Source: Inonotus obliquus (taxonomy: Eukaryota > Basidiomycota > Agaricomycetes > Hymenochaetales > Hymenochaetaceae). Taken from it: DNA of 64,000 bases. The position numbers and the translations under genes are program-made. Within the stretch, counting starts at the first letter, position 1, and the number at the start of each line of letters is the position of its first letter. Location: assembly GCA_032164295.1 (NCBI GenBank), contig JAJHTX010000002.1, positions 4,278,001 through 4,342,000 of the forward strand, read 5' to 3'. The notes beneath the pieces are model-generated. The model had not been told where the DNA came from and made no database searches. It was given only the letters and a program-made list of their open reading frames with translations. Positions 49,101-61,095 of this stretch are shown here, in pieces.

Positions 49101-51218
49101 CGACGCGTTCCTGGTGGTACCGGACCTGAAAACCTTAATAGATACTGACCCTGAGCTTCCCCAAAGAACCGGCATGCATACTCCAACCATCAGGAATGAA
49201 TACCAGAGAGGAAGACGTCCGATCCATGTCATGAGAGCATGTTGAATTGTCAATTTGTCTCGGTACCGGGTTTCTCGGCACTCGGTACTCTCGGTATTCT
49301 CGGTACCGGGTTTCTTGGCGCTCGGTATCGGTACTCTCGGCGTTCGGTATCTTGAGAAATGTGACCGACAGTTTCTCTAGGTGTGCTGGTGAATACTGGA
49401 AGGTGTAGATGGGACTGTACCGTAGCATGGGGTAAGCGTAGAATGGGATACCGGGGTTGATACCGAGCTCAGCTGCACGTAGTTCTCTTCATCGAACTAG
49501 CTGATTACGACTTTACATTGGTTCATAAAGCAGGAACGTCGATGGGCAAAGCTGACCTTCTCTCACGACGAGCGGATTACGATAAAGGCAAACACGATAA
49601 TGAGAACATCACTTTCATCAAAGAAGACTGGTTAGTACGAGGAGTGGTGCAGACGTCGCAGGAGGATGTGTTGGAAAGGGTACGGGAAGTGCAGCAGGAG
49701 GTGAAGAAGAGACCAAAGGGAGTAGTACCGAAGGATGGGTGGTTAAAGCTAGGAAACGTCATCTTTGTGCCGAACGACGTGAAAGAGCTTGTGTTGAAGG
49801 AGTACCATGACTCACCAATGGCTGGGCATCCTGGGACGACAAAGACCGTCAACCTCATACGCCAAAAGTTCTGGTGGCCTACGATGTTCTACGACATCCG
49901 TACATACGTCAAAGGATGCGACAAGTGTCAAAGGACGAAGGCTACAAGGGCAACGAGAGCTAAGAGTCTGCACCCAAACGAAGTACCTGACAAGCCATGG
50001 GAAATTGTCACTGTTGATTTGATTGGAGAACTACCAGAGTCAGAAGGATACAACACTATCTGCGTAATTGTTGATCGCTTCAGCAAACAGATACATGCGA
50101 TACCAACTACAACGAAGCTGACAGCTGAAGGAATGGCTAGGATTTACAGGGATCACGTCTTTCGTCATCATGGACTACCACGCAAGATTATCCACGATAG
50201 AGGGACCCAGTTTGACGCTAAGATGATGAAGGAATTGTACAAGCTCCTACACATCGAAGGGAATCCATCGACGGCATATCACCCGCAGACGGATGGACAA
50301 ACCGAGCGGGTTAATCAGGAGCTGGAACAGTACCTTCGTCTCTATGTGGATCATCGACAGTCAGACTGGGCAAATTGGTTGGCTATGGCTGAATTCGCAT
50401 ACAACAACCGGGAACACTCAGCAACGAAGATGTCCCCTTTCTTTGCAAATCTGGGTAGGAATCTAGGCGACTTTTCGGACATTGCGACGTCATCCTCGAA
50501 CATGGTTGCTGAAGACTTTGCGAAACAGATCAAGGAGACCCACGAGCTAGCTAAAGAAAACCTTCGAAAGGCAGCTGACGACATGAAGAAGTACCATGAC
50601 CGTCACGTAGAAAAGTCCATAGAATTCGTACCAGGAGACAAGGTATTTCTGGACGGACGAAATATCAAAATGACAAGGCCTACGAAAAAGATGGAGGACA
50701 AGTAGTATGGACCTTACGAAGTCGTTGAGAAGGTTGGAGCTGGCGCGTACAAACTCAAGTTACCAAAGACGTGGAAGAAGATTCACCCTGTCTTCAACAA
50801 AATCCTACTGAAACCCGCGGTCGAGCCCTCATTCAAATCTCAGAAAAAAGCACCTCCACCGCCACCTGTTCTCGTCGATGAAGAAGAAGAATACGAGGTT
50901 GAAGGAATACTCGATTCACGACTACATCGACGGAAGCACCAATATCTGGTAAAGTGGGTAGGATACAAGGAAGCAACCTGGCAACCAGAGTCGGACCTAG
51001 GAGACAATGTGAAGGAAGCGGTCAACGAGTTCTACCAAAAACACCCAGGAGCCCCTCGTAAACTCACGATACCTCAATGGTCGCTACGTCAAATCTTTGT
51101 GTATACCGAACCTCCAGACCCAGTAAATGGTTGGAAAGGGAAACCCATGATCGCAATCGACGTGGAAGATCTACCCCTCTGGGTAGATCCGGTCGATCAA
51201 CCAGGACTGCTGGCATAA
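46137..51218 (+). pseudogene. Pol polyprotein of the gypsy element, interrupted
   Basis: First block (to 48140): aspartic protease (ALIDSGATGSLIDE), then reverse transcriptase (ASPFFFIKKEDGSLR, TKLDVRWGYYNIRI, catalytic YLDD in VIIYLDDILIF), then RNase H (FRVEADASNYATGGVL, YDKEMLTIVQALREW, VWSDHANL). It stops at a TGA and is then split by the nested insertion 48146-49491. Second block (from about 49496): integrase with HHCC finger (EYHDS, GHPGT, GCDKCQR) and DDE residues in VDLIGELP, IHDRGTQFD and TDGQTERVNQELE. A TAG at 50703 follows MEDK; beyond it the frame continues with YGPYEV and a chromodomain (EYEVEGILDSRLHRRKHQYL, WVGY, TWQPESDL) to a stop at 51218. The left limit is approximate because the frame is open upstream of 46137. 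Confidence 0.92.
48146..49491. mobile_element. Nested non-coding insertion rich in GGTAC repeats
   Basis: 1346 bp inside pol, flanked by TCGA at 48142-48145 and 49492-49495 (probable 4 bp target duplication). Removing it with one TCGA restores the spacing between the RNase H end and the next conserved stretch (LELADYDF). No ORF of note. Contents are four copies of a 28 bp unit (gtgggaaaaa, two variable bases, then tcggtacaggtcggta) at about 48340, 48402, 48453 and 48587; two copies of a cctgagccctc-type unit at about 48708 and 48812; and a second GGTAC/CTCGGTA-rich block at 49258-49352. No terminal inverted repeat, LTR or poly(A) end was recognised, so the class is unknown. Confidence 0.75.
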
Positions 51219-51242
51219 ACGTTGGTCGGGACGCATAACCTT

Positions 51243-51255
51243 GAAGGGGGGGTGA
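51243..51255 (+). other. Polypurine tract of the gypsy element
   Basis: GAAGGGGGGGTGA directly abuts the TG start of the 3' LTR, the position of the plus-strand primer in LTR retrotransposons. Confidence 0.75.
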
Positions 51256-51814
51256 TGTAAGAACGCTTTTCCTTTTCTGTCTTTTCTTATTTTTCATATT
51301 CCATTATATTACTAAGTTCCTTTCATTACTAATACCTTATGACTCCCTCCGCCCCATCCCGATATATTACTAATACCGCATTACTAATTCCGCCCCAACC
51401 CGATGATGCTTATTCACCCTTACTCATTCTTGCTGACTCGTCGGGCCCCGTTGTTTGTTTGGTTATATTGTTATGCTGCTACACAGCACCTTCTTAGAGT
51501 AATACCTTCCCACAATCCAGGTGTATATAAGTAGATAGATCTTGTCTCATCTTCCCCACTCGACTCTTCTACTTACCACCACGACGTCTTAGGTATTCCT
51601 CTCTTGTACTTACTTAGTTTATTCAATCTACTTACCACCACGACGTCTTAGTCGTATACTGTTCCTAGACGCGTGCATTACTCAAGGTCATCCACCTTAG
51701 ACGTACATCGCCGACGACTGTGTGCTCCCCCTCAAGACGCAGTAGAAGTTGTCCCCAGACGACCTTCGTGAGAACAGGCCTCGAGCGTGCACCGCCACCT
51801 CGTCCGTCCTAACA
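51256..51814 (+). repeat. 3' LTR (559 bp)
   Basis: Matches the 5' LTR except for scattered base changes and one 59 bp extra segment at 51593-51651. The extra segment ends with a second copy of a 25 bp sequence also at 51568-51592, so it is an internal partial duplication. TATA box at 51524-51531. Confidence 0.95.
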
Positions 51815-51899
51815 CTCACAAGAGAACAAATACTACTGAGTCAGCACTGCAGCGATAGCAAGTTTAGAACAGGAAATAGCACACTCATTGGATGATGAG

Positions 51900-52534
51900 T
51901 AGGGCTCCGATCGTATGTGTATAATGTGTATATGGGTTTCCGTATCTGGGATACGGCCGGATTGTATGAGGGGGAATCAAGAAAATATACGGGCCAGATA
52001 TATACAGCCATATGCATACGAGGAAAGCAAAAAAATTCTTATAAGGCATATTCTCCGTATACGGACTTTTTGCTCACATGCACTTTGCACGGAATTTTCC
52101 ATCTTATTTTGATGAAAAAAGGTTTCTTTCCTTTTGTGGGAATCCAAAACTTGCATGTGTCGAGTCAAGAAAAGAACAAAAAAGGGGATTCTGCAGTATA
52201 AGTAGTGCTCACACCCATCCTATGATTACAATATGATACTGATTTACACTAATTCTCTTAAATTTGTCTTGAGACTTTTGTTTTCAATGTGCCAGACTCT
52301 ATTTCCTTCAGGGTGTCACCATATACCATAGTATACTTACAAAAAAGGTAATAAATTATGTTCTTGGGTTACGGAATATAGAAGTCCTCGTATAAGCCGT
52401 ATAAGCCATATACGGGCCTTCCGTATGCGTATAAAGGTCTGGATAGTCAAGTATACGGCCGTATTTATACGGCCTTATGCGTATAGAGTCTGAGTTATAC
52501 GGCCGTATGCGTATCCGATACGATCGGAGCCCTA
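51900..52534. mobile_element. hAT-like MITE, 635 bp
   Basis: Terminal inverted repeats begin TAGGGCTCCGATCGTAT at 51900 and end with the complement at 52534. The 8 bp flanks ATGATGAG (51892-51899 and 52535-52542) are a perfect target duplication. An 8 bp duplication and a TAGGG-type terminus are typical of the hAT superfamily. No transposase ORF. Subterminal regions are packed with CGTATA/TATACG-type motifs in both orientations (about 51915-52060 and 52385-52520), as expected for transposase-binding repeats. Confidence 0.88.
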
Positions 52535-52542
52535 ATGATGAG

Positions 52543-53186
52543 GTGCATGAATAGCTCCGAGTCATAGTAAATCTTTCGATACATCAGTGCCATCTCTATG
52601 ATGGCCATGTTCCGCCTTGAGGTATCATGATTAAGCTCAGGTAGTAGTGGTATGGACAGGGAATAGCACATAGATCTTCATGAATAGTCATTGTCCGGAC
52701 AGGGACATTCAAGCCACTTGATATATATGTGTTGGAGGAGAACAAGGCAAGGCGTCACGATTCAAATGACATAAGCTTCTTTGATCATCAGTGTCTTGCG
52801 TAATTAACCAAAAAAATCAGGTTGTATATAAGCTGAGTACGAGTATATAGAATAAAAAATTGGCTGTATCGTCGTAAACTTCCACCTACTTAGAACTACT
52901 ATGCTAGACTATTCGTGCTTTGAGTCATGGGAGGCGATGAAATCCAAGGAATGCGTATCGTTACACATACAGACTAATGAGGTATACAACTGCCAGAGAA
53001 GTGATAGATTATGGTGAGAAAAGACAACAATCTGTGACGAGCAAAGGAGGAAACCCTATACACCAATGCAGGTCAATATGCATCATGTATCTGCCCCAAA
53101 TAGGATCGATATCCTCAGAGGCTAGCCGAGTGAATAGACTGTCGGGTCTTTAGTGGAATCAGGCCGCTTTGAAATTCGTCAGGCGA
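52543..53186. other. Intergenic region
   Basis: No feature recognised; 3' flank of the phosphatase regulator gene and edge of the repeat island. Confidence 0.4.
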
Positions 53187-56100
53187 TCAGCAGCGGACGC
53201 GGGTCGACAAACCAGACTCTGTCTCTAGAATTCCTGCTGACGTCGGAGTTGGTGACACTACACCGGGACTTGGTGACGCACGGCCCGGGGTGGGTGTTGC
53301 AGCGCGTGAATCAAAACCAGCGGACACTGAGGCAGACCCTTTCAAAAGCGGAAATGCTTCACCCGACGAAGGCGGGGGAGTCGACAACAGGTCTTGCACT
53401 TCAGATTCTGAATGAGTGCGTCTCATGTCCAATCCGGGGGTGTCAAGTTGGCCCTGGTAGAAGCAGAAACTATGATAGTTGCCCGAAGGTGAACATTACT
53501 GGACTTGAAACCTTTCAGAGGTAACGTGTTGCTTACCTATTTACAAACGTCGTATAATCACCCTTGTCTAGCGGTGCACTGCCCGGAGGAGCACTCCAGT
53601 CGGCGTCAAGAGATGGCATTACTGAAAGTAGCTCTGGCGGAGACGACGGTGAGGCGGTCGTTGTCGGCGATGATACGGAAGTTATTGACGGTGTTGATGC
53701 TTCACTGTCGCTAGGTATTTGGTCACAACGCGGTTTAAGTGGACGGACGGTCGTCAGTCCAAGTCCCGCACCAGCACTCCCATGCCCGATAGGAATCAAG
53801 GGTGGGAACGAGTTACAGCGCCCAGGAGATGAGTTCCACAGTTTCTCAGGTCGAGAGGGGTTTGGTAACGACAAATCGTCTACATCGGAGTCTGATAGTT
53901 GCAAGCAGGCGAACGAACCGGGAGAGCCCGGCGGAGTCAGGCGCGCCTTGCCTGTGCCAAAGGTGGACGTCGCACCACCGGACGATGCCCATGCGTCAAA
54001 ATAAGAACGGTGGTGGTTGCGGGTATGAGATTCTGGCACTGTAGAGACCCAGCTTGAAGGTGGTGAGACAAATCTAGCTGCTCCTGGATGGAATCGGGGT
54101 AGCGGGTTCCCGTCAGATATAGCGGCGTCCTCAACAACAGCAAAACGTGCTCGACTGAACCTCTCAACCTCTGAGTCATCAAGAATATCGCGGTCAAGGT
54201 CCCGTGGAGAGCCACGAGCGGCTCCACGAGAATTGAAATTTAGGCTATAGCTCTCGAATGGACGGGACTTGAAGAAATCTGCTACAAATTTCCCGGTGCC
54301 TTCTCGGCTCGGTTTTTCGACAGCCCAAGGTATCGGGGAATGCGTAATAGTTTGACTTTGGCGAAGTCCATGTCCAGCCCAACTGTGTATTTTCTCTAAT
54401 GATGGCTTCCAACTGGAAGGGTTCTTGAGCGACGAATCGATGTCGTATCGCGAAGAGAGATCAGAAGTCCTCTTTATCGGTGAGAGCGGTTTGCTATCCT
54501 TGAACTTAGTTGTACCAGCGATGATCTTGTCAAGAGTATTAAACACATTGGGGCTTGATCCTGTTCTCCCTACACATGATGTAGACCCAGACGAAGACGA
54601 TCCATTCAATCCAACTGGTCTCCCTCCCGCTTCTTCAGTTTTGCCCTTCTCTTTAGCTTGACCCGAACTGGGTGGAACAACTGCAGAGCCAGCGAGAGTC
54701 AGTGAATGTTGTGGGCGCCGCTCGAACACAGCACGGTAATTTTGCCCATCGTTATTATCCCACATTTCCCGGCCATTCGTATTGTAACGTACCGCGAGAA
54801 CAAGAGTCTTCTCGTCGATGCGAAGGAGCAAGTCCGCGAGACGAATGGAGAATGTGAAACGATCGGATGTTGCAATAAAGGTTTCGTCCGTTTTTACGCC
54901 AGACAATGGTGCCGAAACTGCCCTAGGTCTCGGTATCGAAGATGGAGCCTGTTTTCGAGGAACGCAAGATTCAGACCAAACAGCGAGTACTTCGCTCGTT
55001 GTCTGCCATCCGTCGAAGGTAAACCGCACTGCGACTGTCTTCTCGAATGCGATATTTCGCACTCGTACAATACCCTGAACGCTCGCCGCATCATCAGCCA
55101 GATGTAGACATTCCAACCGAACATCCGCATCATCAATATCTAGGTCGCGGTGAGGCATGTTTAAAACACGCATCATCAGTACTCGTCGAACCGCCTCTTC
55201 CTCTTCACCCATGGAACCCCCAGGAACGAGGCGCCTTGGACGGGGACGAGTAATATAGCCTATCGATGCAGGACCTTCTGATGCCGAATCACCTTCGCCA
55301 CCACTAGTCGTGTCGTCATACGTAGGACTCCCATCGCGACTTACTGCCGTAGGCCTTGATGAAGACTTAAAAAGCCTGACGTGCTCAAGCTGTGCATCAA
55401 AATGGACTGTCTTTGCGGAAGATACGGGCGTCGTCGGAGCGCTAATACTCGGACTTCCTGTGGCTAACGAAGAGATGTCGCCCAATGAGAGAGACGGACG
55501 ATGACGAGCGGAGTTGACCGACGATGACCGCATTTTGAGGGAAGGCCTGACGATCTCTCCAGATTTTTTACGAATAAGAGGTACATTGTTCAGCGAAGCG
55601 GACTCTGAGAGTGCACGACCGTGTTCGATTGAATGGCCTCTCCCACTGGCTTCACCGTTCGTCTCGGAAGGCCGACTCCCGAACGAAAAGTCGAGGCGGA
55701 GTGATCCCGCATTCGCCCGTTTACCAGAGAAACCCTTCAAATTCAAATCTTGCAACGGAGACGAAAAGGGCGTCAATTCCGGCGTTGGGGTATTGACTGC
55801 GATGGATGGAGAAGGACTCAGTGGGCCAGACGTGGGAAATTCGACAGTCGATTGCCCGAGCTTAGATGTTCCGACCTGGAATCAAAGCATTAGCGGGGGA
55901 CATCATAGACGAAAAAACTTCCACGAACTTCGTCTTCTGAATCGCTACCAAAAATCAATTTCCGTGCACCTTCCCTACCCCGACCTCTGCGAGCGCGTGG
56001 TGCCATCCCTAGAATATTCGGTTCAGTGGAAGTAGAACATTTGAAGCCTTGAGAGTCATCAGAACGTGGAACAGGTTCTCGTAACCGATTATTTGCTGTT

Positions 56101-56891
56101 GCTGTTTTCTGAGTCGGCGTTGCACAATCCGAAGCTTCCGAGTCCGATGCGCTACCATTTGATATACTTGAACGATTACCGGCAGGATAAGAGTTTAATG
56201 ACAAGCATCCGCGAACTGCAGACTGCTTATGATGAGGTTGCCCCTTTGCATCATCGGCGCCCGGTTTGCCTCTGCGGTCGATTTCTCCCCTAAGCTCCTC
56301 GCCACTACCGCTACCACTCTCTTCTCCACTCCCGACGACGAAACGTGAGCGCAGCCGACCACGAGCTGGCACTGTCGACTGCTGAGAAGCAATTTTATTA
56401 TCGACCTCTTTCATAGAGATCGAAGTACCCGTACGTCTCCGTGGGATGTGTGGTAAGCTGTTACCAGCAAAATTAGAATGCTGCTGCAAGCTACGCGTAG
56501 GGGAAGCATTTGAAGTGGACGCCGCGCGTCGCATCGTAGGCTCGCGAGAGGTTGGAGGACTGTACTCGTCCGTTGAAAAACTTTGAGAGTTTGCAACGGT
56601 TGGAGTATTGATTTCGGACAAAGCTTTGACGAGGGGCGGAGGTTGCTTCGACGAATGCCGGTGTGTTGCCTCTCTGGCAGCTAAACCGAAGGACTGGGAT
56701 TTAGCTACGGCGGAGGATGCGACCCTAGGGGAAGTTGGAAGTTCCGGAGGAGCGAACGGCGTTGAAACTGGTACGGGTGCTGGACTGGCCAACGCCAATG
56801 AGAATATCAACGGTGGTCGAGAAGGAGAGTGCGGTGGAGTGACAGTGCTGCATGACGTCGAAGTGGCCGTGGATGGCACAATGTAGGGCAT
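53187..56891 (-). CDS. Glycogen-targeting PP1 regulatory subunit with CBM21 domain, GAC1-like (3 exons, 1194 aa)
   Basis: Predicted to target protein phosphatase 1 to glycogen synthase. Minus-strand exons are 56891-55929, 55875-53537 and 53469-53187 (963, 2339 and 283 nt; 1195 codons including the stop). The N-terminal third is Ser/Thr/Pro-rich and disordered. A PP1-docking RVxF-type motif KTVHF (in SSAKTVHFDAQLEHVRLF) is followed about 100 residues later by a CBM21 domain: VRNIAFEKTVAVRFTFDGW, SDRFTFSIRL, LVLAVRYNTNGREMWDNNDG, QNYRAVF. A long phospho-rich tail follows, and the last intron joins TTFVN to SFCFYQGQLDTPGLD, a reading that supports exon 3. The motif order (RVxF then CBM21) is that of Gac1/Pig1 and mammalian G-subunits. 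Its length exceeds yeast Gac1. Confidence 0.88.
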
Positions 56892-58584
56892 TCTTATGTT
56901 GTGATTGTTGTGACTTGATACAGAGGCGAATGGAGACGAGGGACCGATGATGCCTGAAAAGATCGCGCAAAGCGTTAGTGACGCACTTCCGCTTCAGATT
57001 ATTATAATGGGAATAGGAAAATAGGAAAGAACGAGCGGGTCAGAGGCTGGCAGAATGGCCTGAGGAGAAAGACGAGTGGAGCAGCACCCCAGAGAGCGGG
57101 AGCGAAAGATGGCAACAGTGTCGAATCGTCGCAGCCGCCACTCGAACTGGTCTATAGAACGGATAGCCGGGAGACGAACTAAATTGTGACCATTCGGGAA
57201 GGAGTTGTGGTCGTAAATTGTAGAAATAATGATGCGGGTGATGCGAAAGGAGAGTCGAGAAGGATATAGAAATGTGGTCAAGAACAAGAGAATCGGACTG
57301 GACACAGACCCGGTGGCTAGCAGGTCGATAAGTCGCCAAAAAGGTTACTCACCAGTTCAAATCAAAATATCTGTCCTTGCACTAGCAATAAAATATCTGC
57401 CTAAAGAGCGGGGATGTGGGTATGTCGGCTACACCACTATATAGTCTGTAAGGTCCAATATCGAACAATTCTCCGTCAGTCCAAATCCAGTCGGCGGATG
57501 ATAGAGCAGCGGAGAAGTCCTATTAGAATATTACCGAGGACTAGTAGTAAAGGAGGGATGAGGTGTAAAATGCGAAATACGAGTTGATGCATGGTGGTAT
57601 AAAGAGAATCGAAAGAGATGCAAAATAAGCAAAGCACAGGGAGCGGGCAGTGACTAAAATTGGTTATCCATAGCAGCATGCTTCTGGAGTTTGCATGCGA
57701 CCTCCCATGCATTTTGGGACAGAGAATGCCATCTAGGATGAAATGGAAGTGGTTGGAATGAAAGGCAAAGAAAACGTACCCGGAGTGGGAGTAACGAAGT
57801 GAACCGAGTCCAAACTATCGCAGAGGGCTCAATGCCGAGCAACACCTTAGTGCAGAAGCTGCACGGCCAAAGTAGCTTATGACATTCAACCGTCGGTGAA
57901 AAAGGCGTGGCACGTCCAGAGAGGCCCAAGTTAATGACAAGGACGTCGTAGAATGGAGGGATTTCGCAGCTAGCACAGAAAGCAAGACTTGAAGGTGCGG
58001 TTTGGCTGCTTTGAATGTCGAAATGAGTTGCCTTTGCAAAGCAGGCTTGAAATGAGGGAGAGAGAGAGAGACCCTTGTGGCTGAGATAGATGAGGGTCGG
58101 GAATGAAAGAGAGAGAAGGAGGAAAGCAAGCGGACGGACGGGGGAAAGGCACGCATAGCACTGCAAATAATGATGAGTGCTGAGACAGAGCTGCCTTGTG
58201 ACCGAATGTGACGCTTGGCGCTTGCTTCGAGTCGGAGCTCCAAATATGGTAGTATTTTTCCACATTTACTTTCCATTTCTTGCATAATCAAAATTACATT
58301 ATACTAGCGTAGTGTGACCTTGTATAGTGTGACCTTGTATTCAATCTAGATTGAAGTGCTACTAGCGCCTTAGGGTATCAATATTGAACATTGCGCTTTA
58401 TGACGTCATTCCTTTCGTCACGATCCATCTAAATTTAAGCAATTATCGGAGGTACAATCCAGGGCCAAATTGCAACTCCGACTAGATGCCGAACTAATAT
58501 CCCCTAATTCTTGTCTTGTCAATGAAATACTTGAGTTACAAACTAATTTACATAAGCACAACTCAAAGCAAGGTAGATCAACAT
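56892..58584. other. 1.7 kb intergenic, promoter of the PP1 subunit gene
   Basis: Between the 5' end of the PP1 regulator and the 3' end of the P450. ORFs at 57654-58291 on the minus strand overlap each other in several frames and have no family signature. A short GA-repeat lies near 58051-58070. Confidence 0.4.
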
Positions 58585-61095
58585 TTATGCAGCAATAGAA
58601 ACCTTCAATGGCATCTGTGCACCTTCCGTCTCACGTCCACCAACTGTAGGCGCCGCTATGTGATTCATGTTCCAAACAATTTCTTCGTCCGACAATCCAA
58701 ACTGGAACTGGTCAACCAGAGCTGCAAGTTGCAATTCTGGAGAAGACGTCAGGTGAGAAATAATCTCTCACTTTTGTCAAACTCACTGAGGGCGAGCAGA
58801 GCAAACTTAAATCCACTGGAAATAATACACCCCCGCTCAATCGTCAAGCAAGTATAGCATATAATGAAGACTTACATGCATGAACGGGAACCGCCAGAGA
58901 AGGTCATCCTATCCGCTGCATTGGTATACCAAGTTGGTTAAGAACTTCAGCAGATGACTCACATTCCTGAATACACTCCAGGGTAGCGAGCTTCACTATC
59001 AGCCAATGCGGATACTGGGCGAAAGTCCGTCTTAAACTCATCTCCATCTTCAGGTGTGTGTTCCTCGCGCAATCTGTCATCCGCTAACCAGCGTTCCGGA
59101 AGCCAAGTATCTGCGTTCTTGCCCCAAACACTTTCATCACGATGAGAAGCTGCGATACCAATGATAACTTGTTGATTTTTTGCCACCGGTATCGTACTTA
59201 TCACCTCATCGTCGTGATGATCCCTTGCCAACGAAACAGGTTTGTAAAGCGGCAAGACTGTAGATGCTCGTGCAACGCGCCAAATCCAGCTCACTGGAGG
59301 GAATAGGCGCAATGTTTCGCGCACAACCGCGTCCAAGAAGGGAAGTCTCATGAGATCATCATAGTTTCCGTAGGGAGAGTCACTACCAAGCATAATCTCC
59401 TTGGCTTTGCGGACTTCCTGACGCAGATGGGCTTGTGCATCCGGGTGCGTAGCGAGAACTTGCAAAGTGCGGGCAAGAGCTGATGAAGTCGTGTCCTGCG
59501 CTGCGAAAAGGAGTGTACTTCCATCCCCATCCAAGATGAGGTCAGAGAAATATAGGGATGAAATAGATCAACGTACGTGATTTGGCTAATGACCTCAGAA
59601 TCGGGGAGGCGCTCTGCTTCGGGAGCAAAATATTGCGCACGCACTTGGTTGACAGTCATTGTAGCTAGTAGGACCGATAAGCGAAATAGCTATACTCACG
59701 GAGTACACTGAGAACATCACGGGGTGGTCTGTGAGAAACAGAGGTACCATCTGAAAGCCCATTTCGACCTTCCGCAAGCTCTACGAGGACCGCGGCCTTC
59801 CTATTCTCCAATAGTTTCCTGCTGGTTGACTCGAGTTGATCCGTGATCTGAATCAGCTTCCGCACCTATTATCGCCACCTTCAGTGAGTATTGAGGATCT
59901 TCTGTAGGGGGTGTACGTACCGCAGAAATTGGCGAATATTTAAGCATGAGGGACTTTAATTTGGCTGGTAATAATTGAAAAAAAGGATAGACTATCGGTA
60001 AAAGTTGCATCAGCACGTGCAAACGTGATATCGTAGGCCTAGAGATTGTAAGGAACGCAGAACATCTCAAGAATGGCAGGTAGTACATACACCATTTCTT
60101 TGACCAGTTTCGAGTATTCACTATCCTCTCCGTCTATCAGTGGGTCGAGACTTGCCCCAGCTCCACCTTGAGCGATAAATTCCAAAGAGGTGCGACCGGT
60201 CCACTCATAAACATTTATTATGGCCGCCTCATTCTTTCCTTCTGCGCTCGCGATTTTCGATTCAAAGACACCAATGAGCTGCCGTTATTTTCGTGTAGCT
60301 TGTTATGAATACAGGTCAAAAGTGTACTGGCTTACCTTCTCCGTGATGGGCCAAAAAATCGGAAGGAGGTTGCGCATGTGTTTCACCGAGAAGACGGGGT
60401 TAAGTACCTTGCGTTGTTTCTTATGATGATTACCTTCAAGGAGGAGACAGAAAGCTCAGCCGTGTGTTTGAGTACGGATGCGATATTGCACACCAAGAGT
60501 AGCTAGGAGACCATCACCCATTAGAGCGCGGTTCATTCTATCAGAACGATGAGTTACGCTGAGAATAGCAGCGTAAGTGATCGAGAACTTGCACAAGTAG
60601 AGACTGAGGCTCTTCGAAGAGGGCATGCTCTTTCACCAGGACGTGATGCATCGCGCGTGGATCGGTAATGTACAATTGCTCGTCCTGAATGAAGCAACAT
60701 TCATCTTTAGCAAAATCACACATGTGTTTTATTCGCAGAAACTAACGCCAAACATTCCATTGATTTGGAATAATTTTCCATATTTCCTTGCGGCTTCATG
60801 GTGCCATCGCAGATTCAATACATCATATATTTCGGGAAAGTTACCTTTGGAATAGCAGGAGTATCAGCAACTGCCTTTGATGTTATCCCCAAATACAAGA
60901 CATACCAGTCAACCACGATGGGTTTTGAGGTCCTGGAAGACCATGTACGAGCGACTTGACGCGGACGCGTCGAAGTATACGATAACAAATCCAAACTAGT
61001 GCTGGCGCTGCTGCTGCTGCAAGCGCAGATCGATCCAGATGCAGGTTCAGAATTTGGCGCTCTAATTTTGACAGTACGTCTTCCACCAGTGTCAT
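58585..61095 (-). CDS. Cytochrome P450 (about a dozen exons)
   Basis: Heme-thiolate monooxygenase, probably ER-anchored by an N-terminal helix (LAAAAAPALVWICYRILRRV) followed by the hinge LPGPQNPSWLTG. The gene is split by many short introns; several junctions were fixed (for example WLTG to NFPEIYDVL), but a few in the 5' half were not, so the protein is not given as one sequence. Motifs in order are HHKKQRKVLNPVFS (helix C), the I-helix LLFAAQDTTSSALA, the ExxR in VVRETLRLFPPVSW, the PERW in DTWLPERWL, and the heme-binding FSGGSRSCIGFKFAL with its cysteine, split by an intron. The protein ends in KVSIAA at 58585. It belongs to the expanded agaricomycete P450s; substrate unknown. Divergent from WBP1. 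Confidence 0.9.

Larger units (their letters stand above)
43493..51814 (+). mobile_element. Ty3/gypsy chromovirus LTR retrotransposon, full length but damaged
   Basis: An 8.3 kb element with LTRs at both ends, flanked by a perfect 5 bp target duplication CTCAC (43488-43492 and 51815-51819). Order is LTR, leader, gag with CCHC knuckle, protease, reverse transcriptase, RNase H, integrase, chromodomain, polypurine tract, LTR. Integrase downstream of RT-RNase H plus a C-terminal chromodomain defines a chromovirus. Lesions are a TGA after the RNase H region (48138-48140), a nested 1.35 kb insertion just after it, a TAG in the integrase tail (50703-50705), and a 59 bp length difference between the LTRs. 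The copy is therefore not expected to move on its own, although its LTRs remain similar (the differences seen are mostly single bases), pointing to a fairly recent insertion. Confidence 0.96.

Noticed and set aside
57654..58291. Overlapping minus-strand ORFs up to 203 codons upstream of the PP1 regulator
   Set aside because: Three frames are open over the same stretch, with Ser/Leu/Phe-rich composition typical of chance ORFs in pyrimidine-rich DNA; no motif or splice support.
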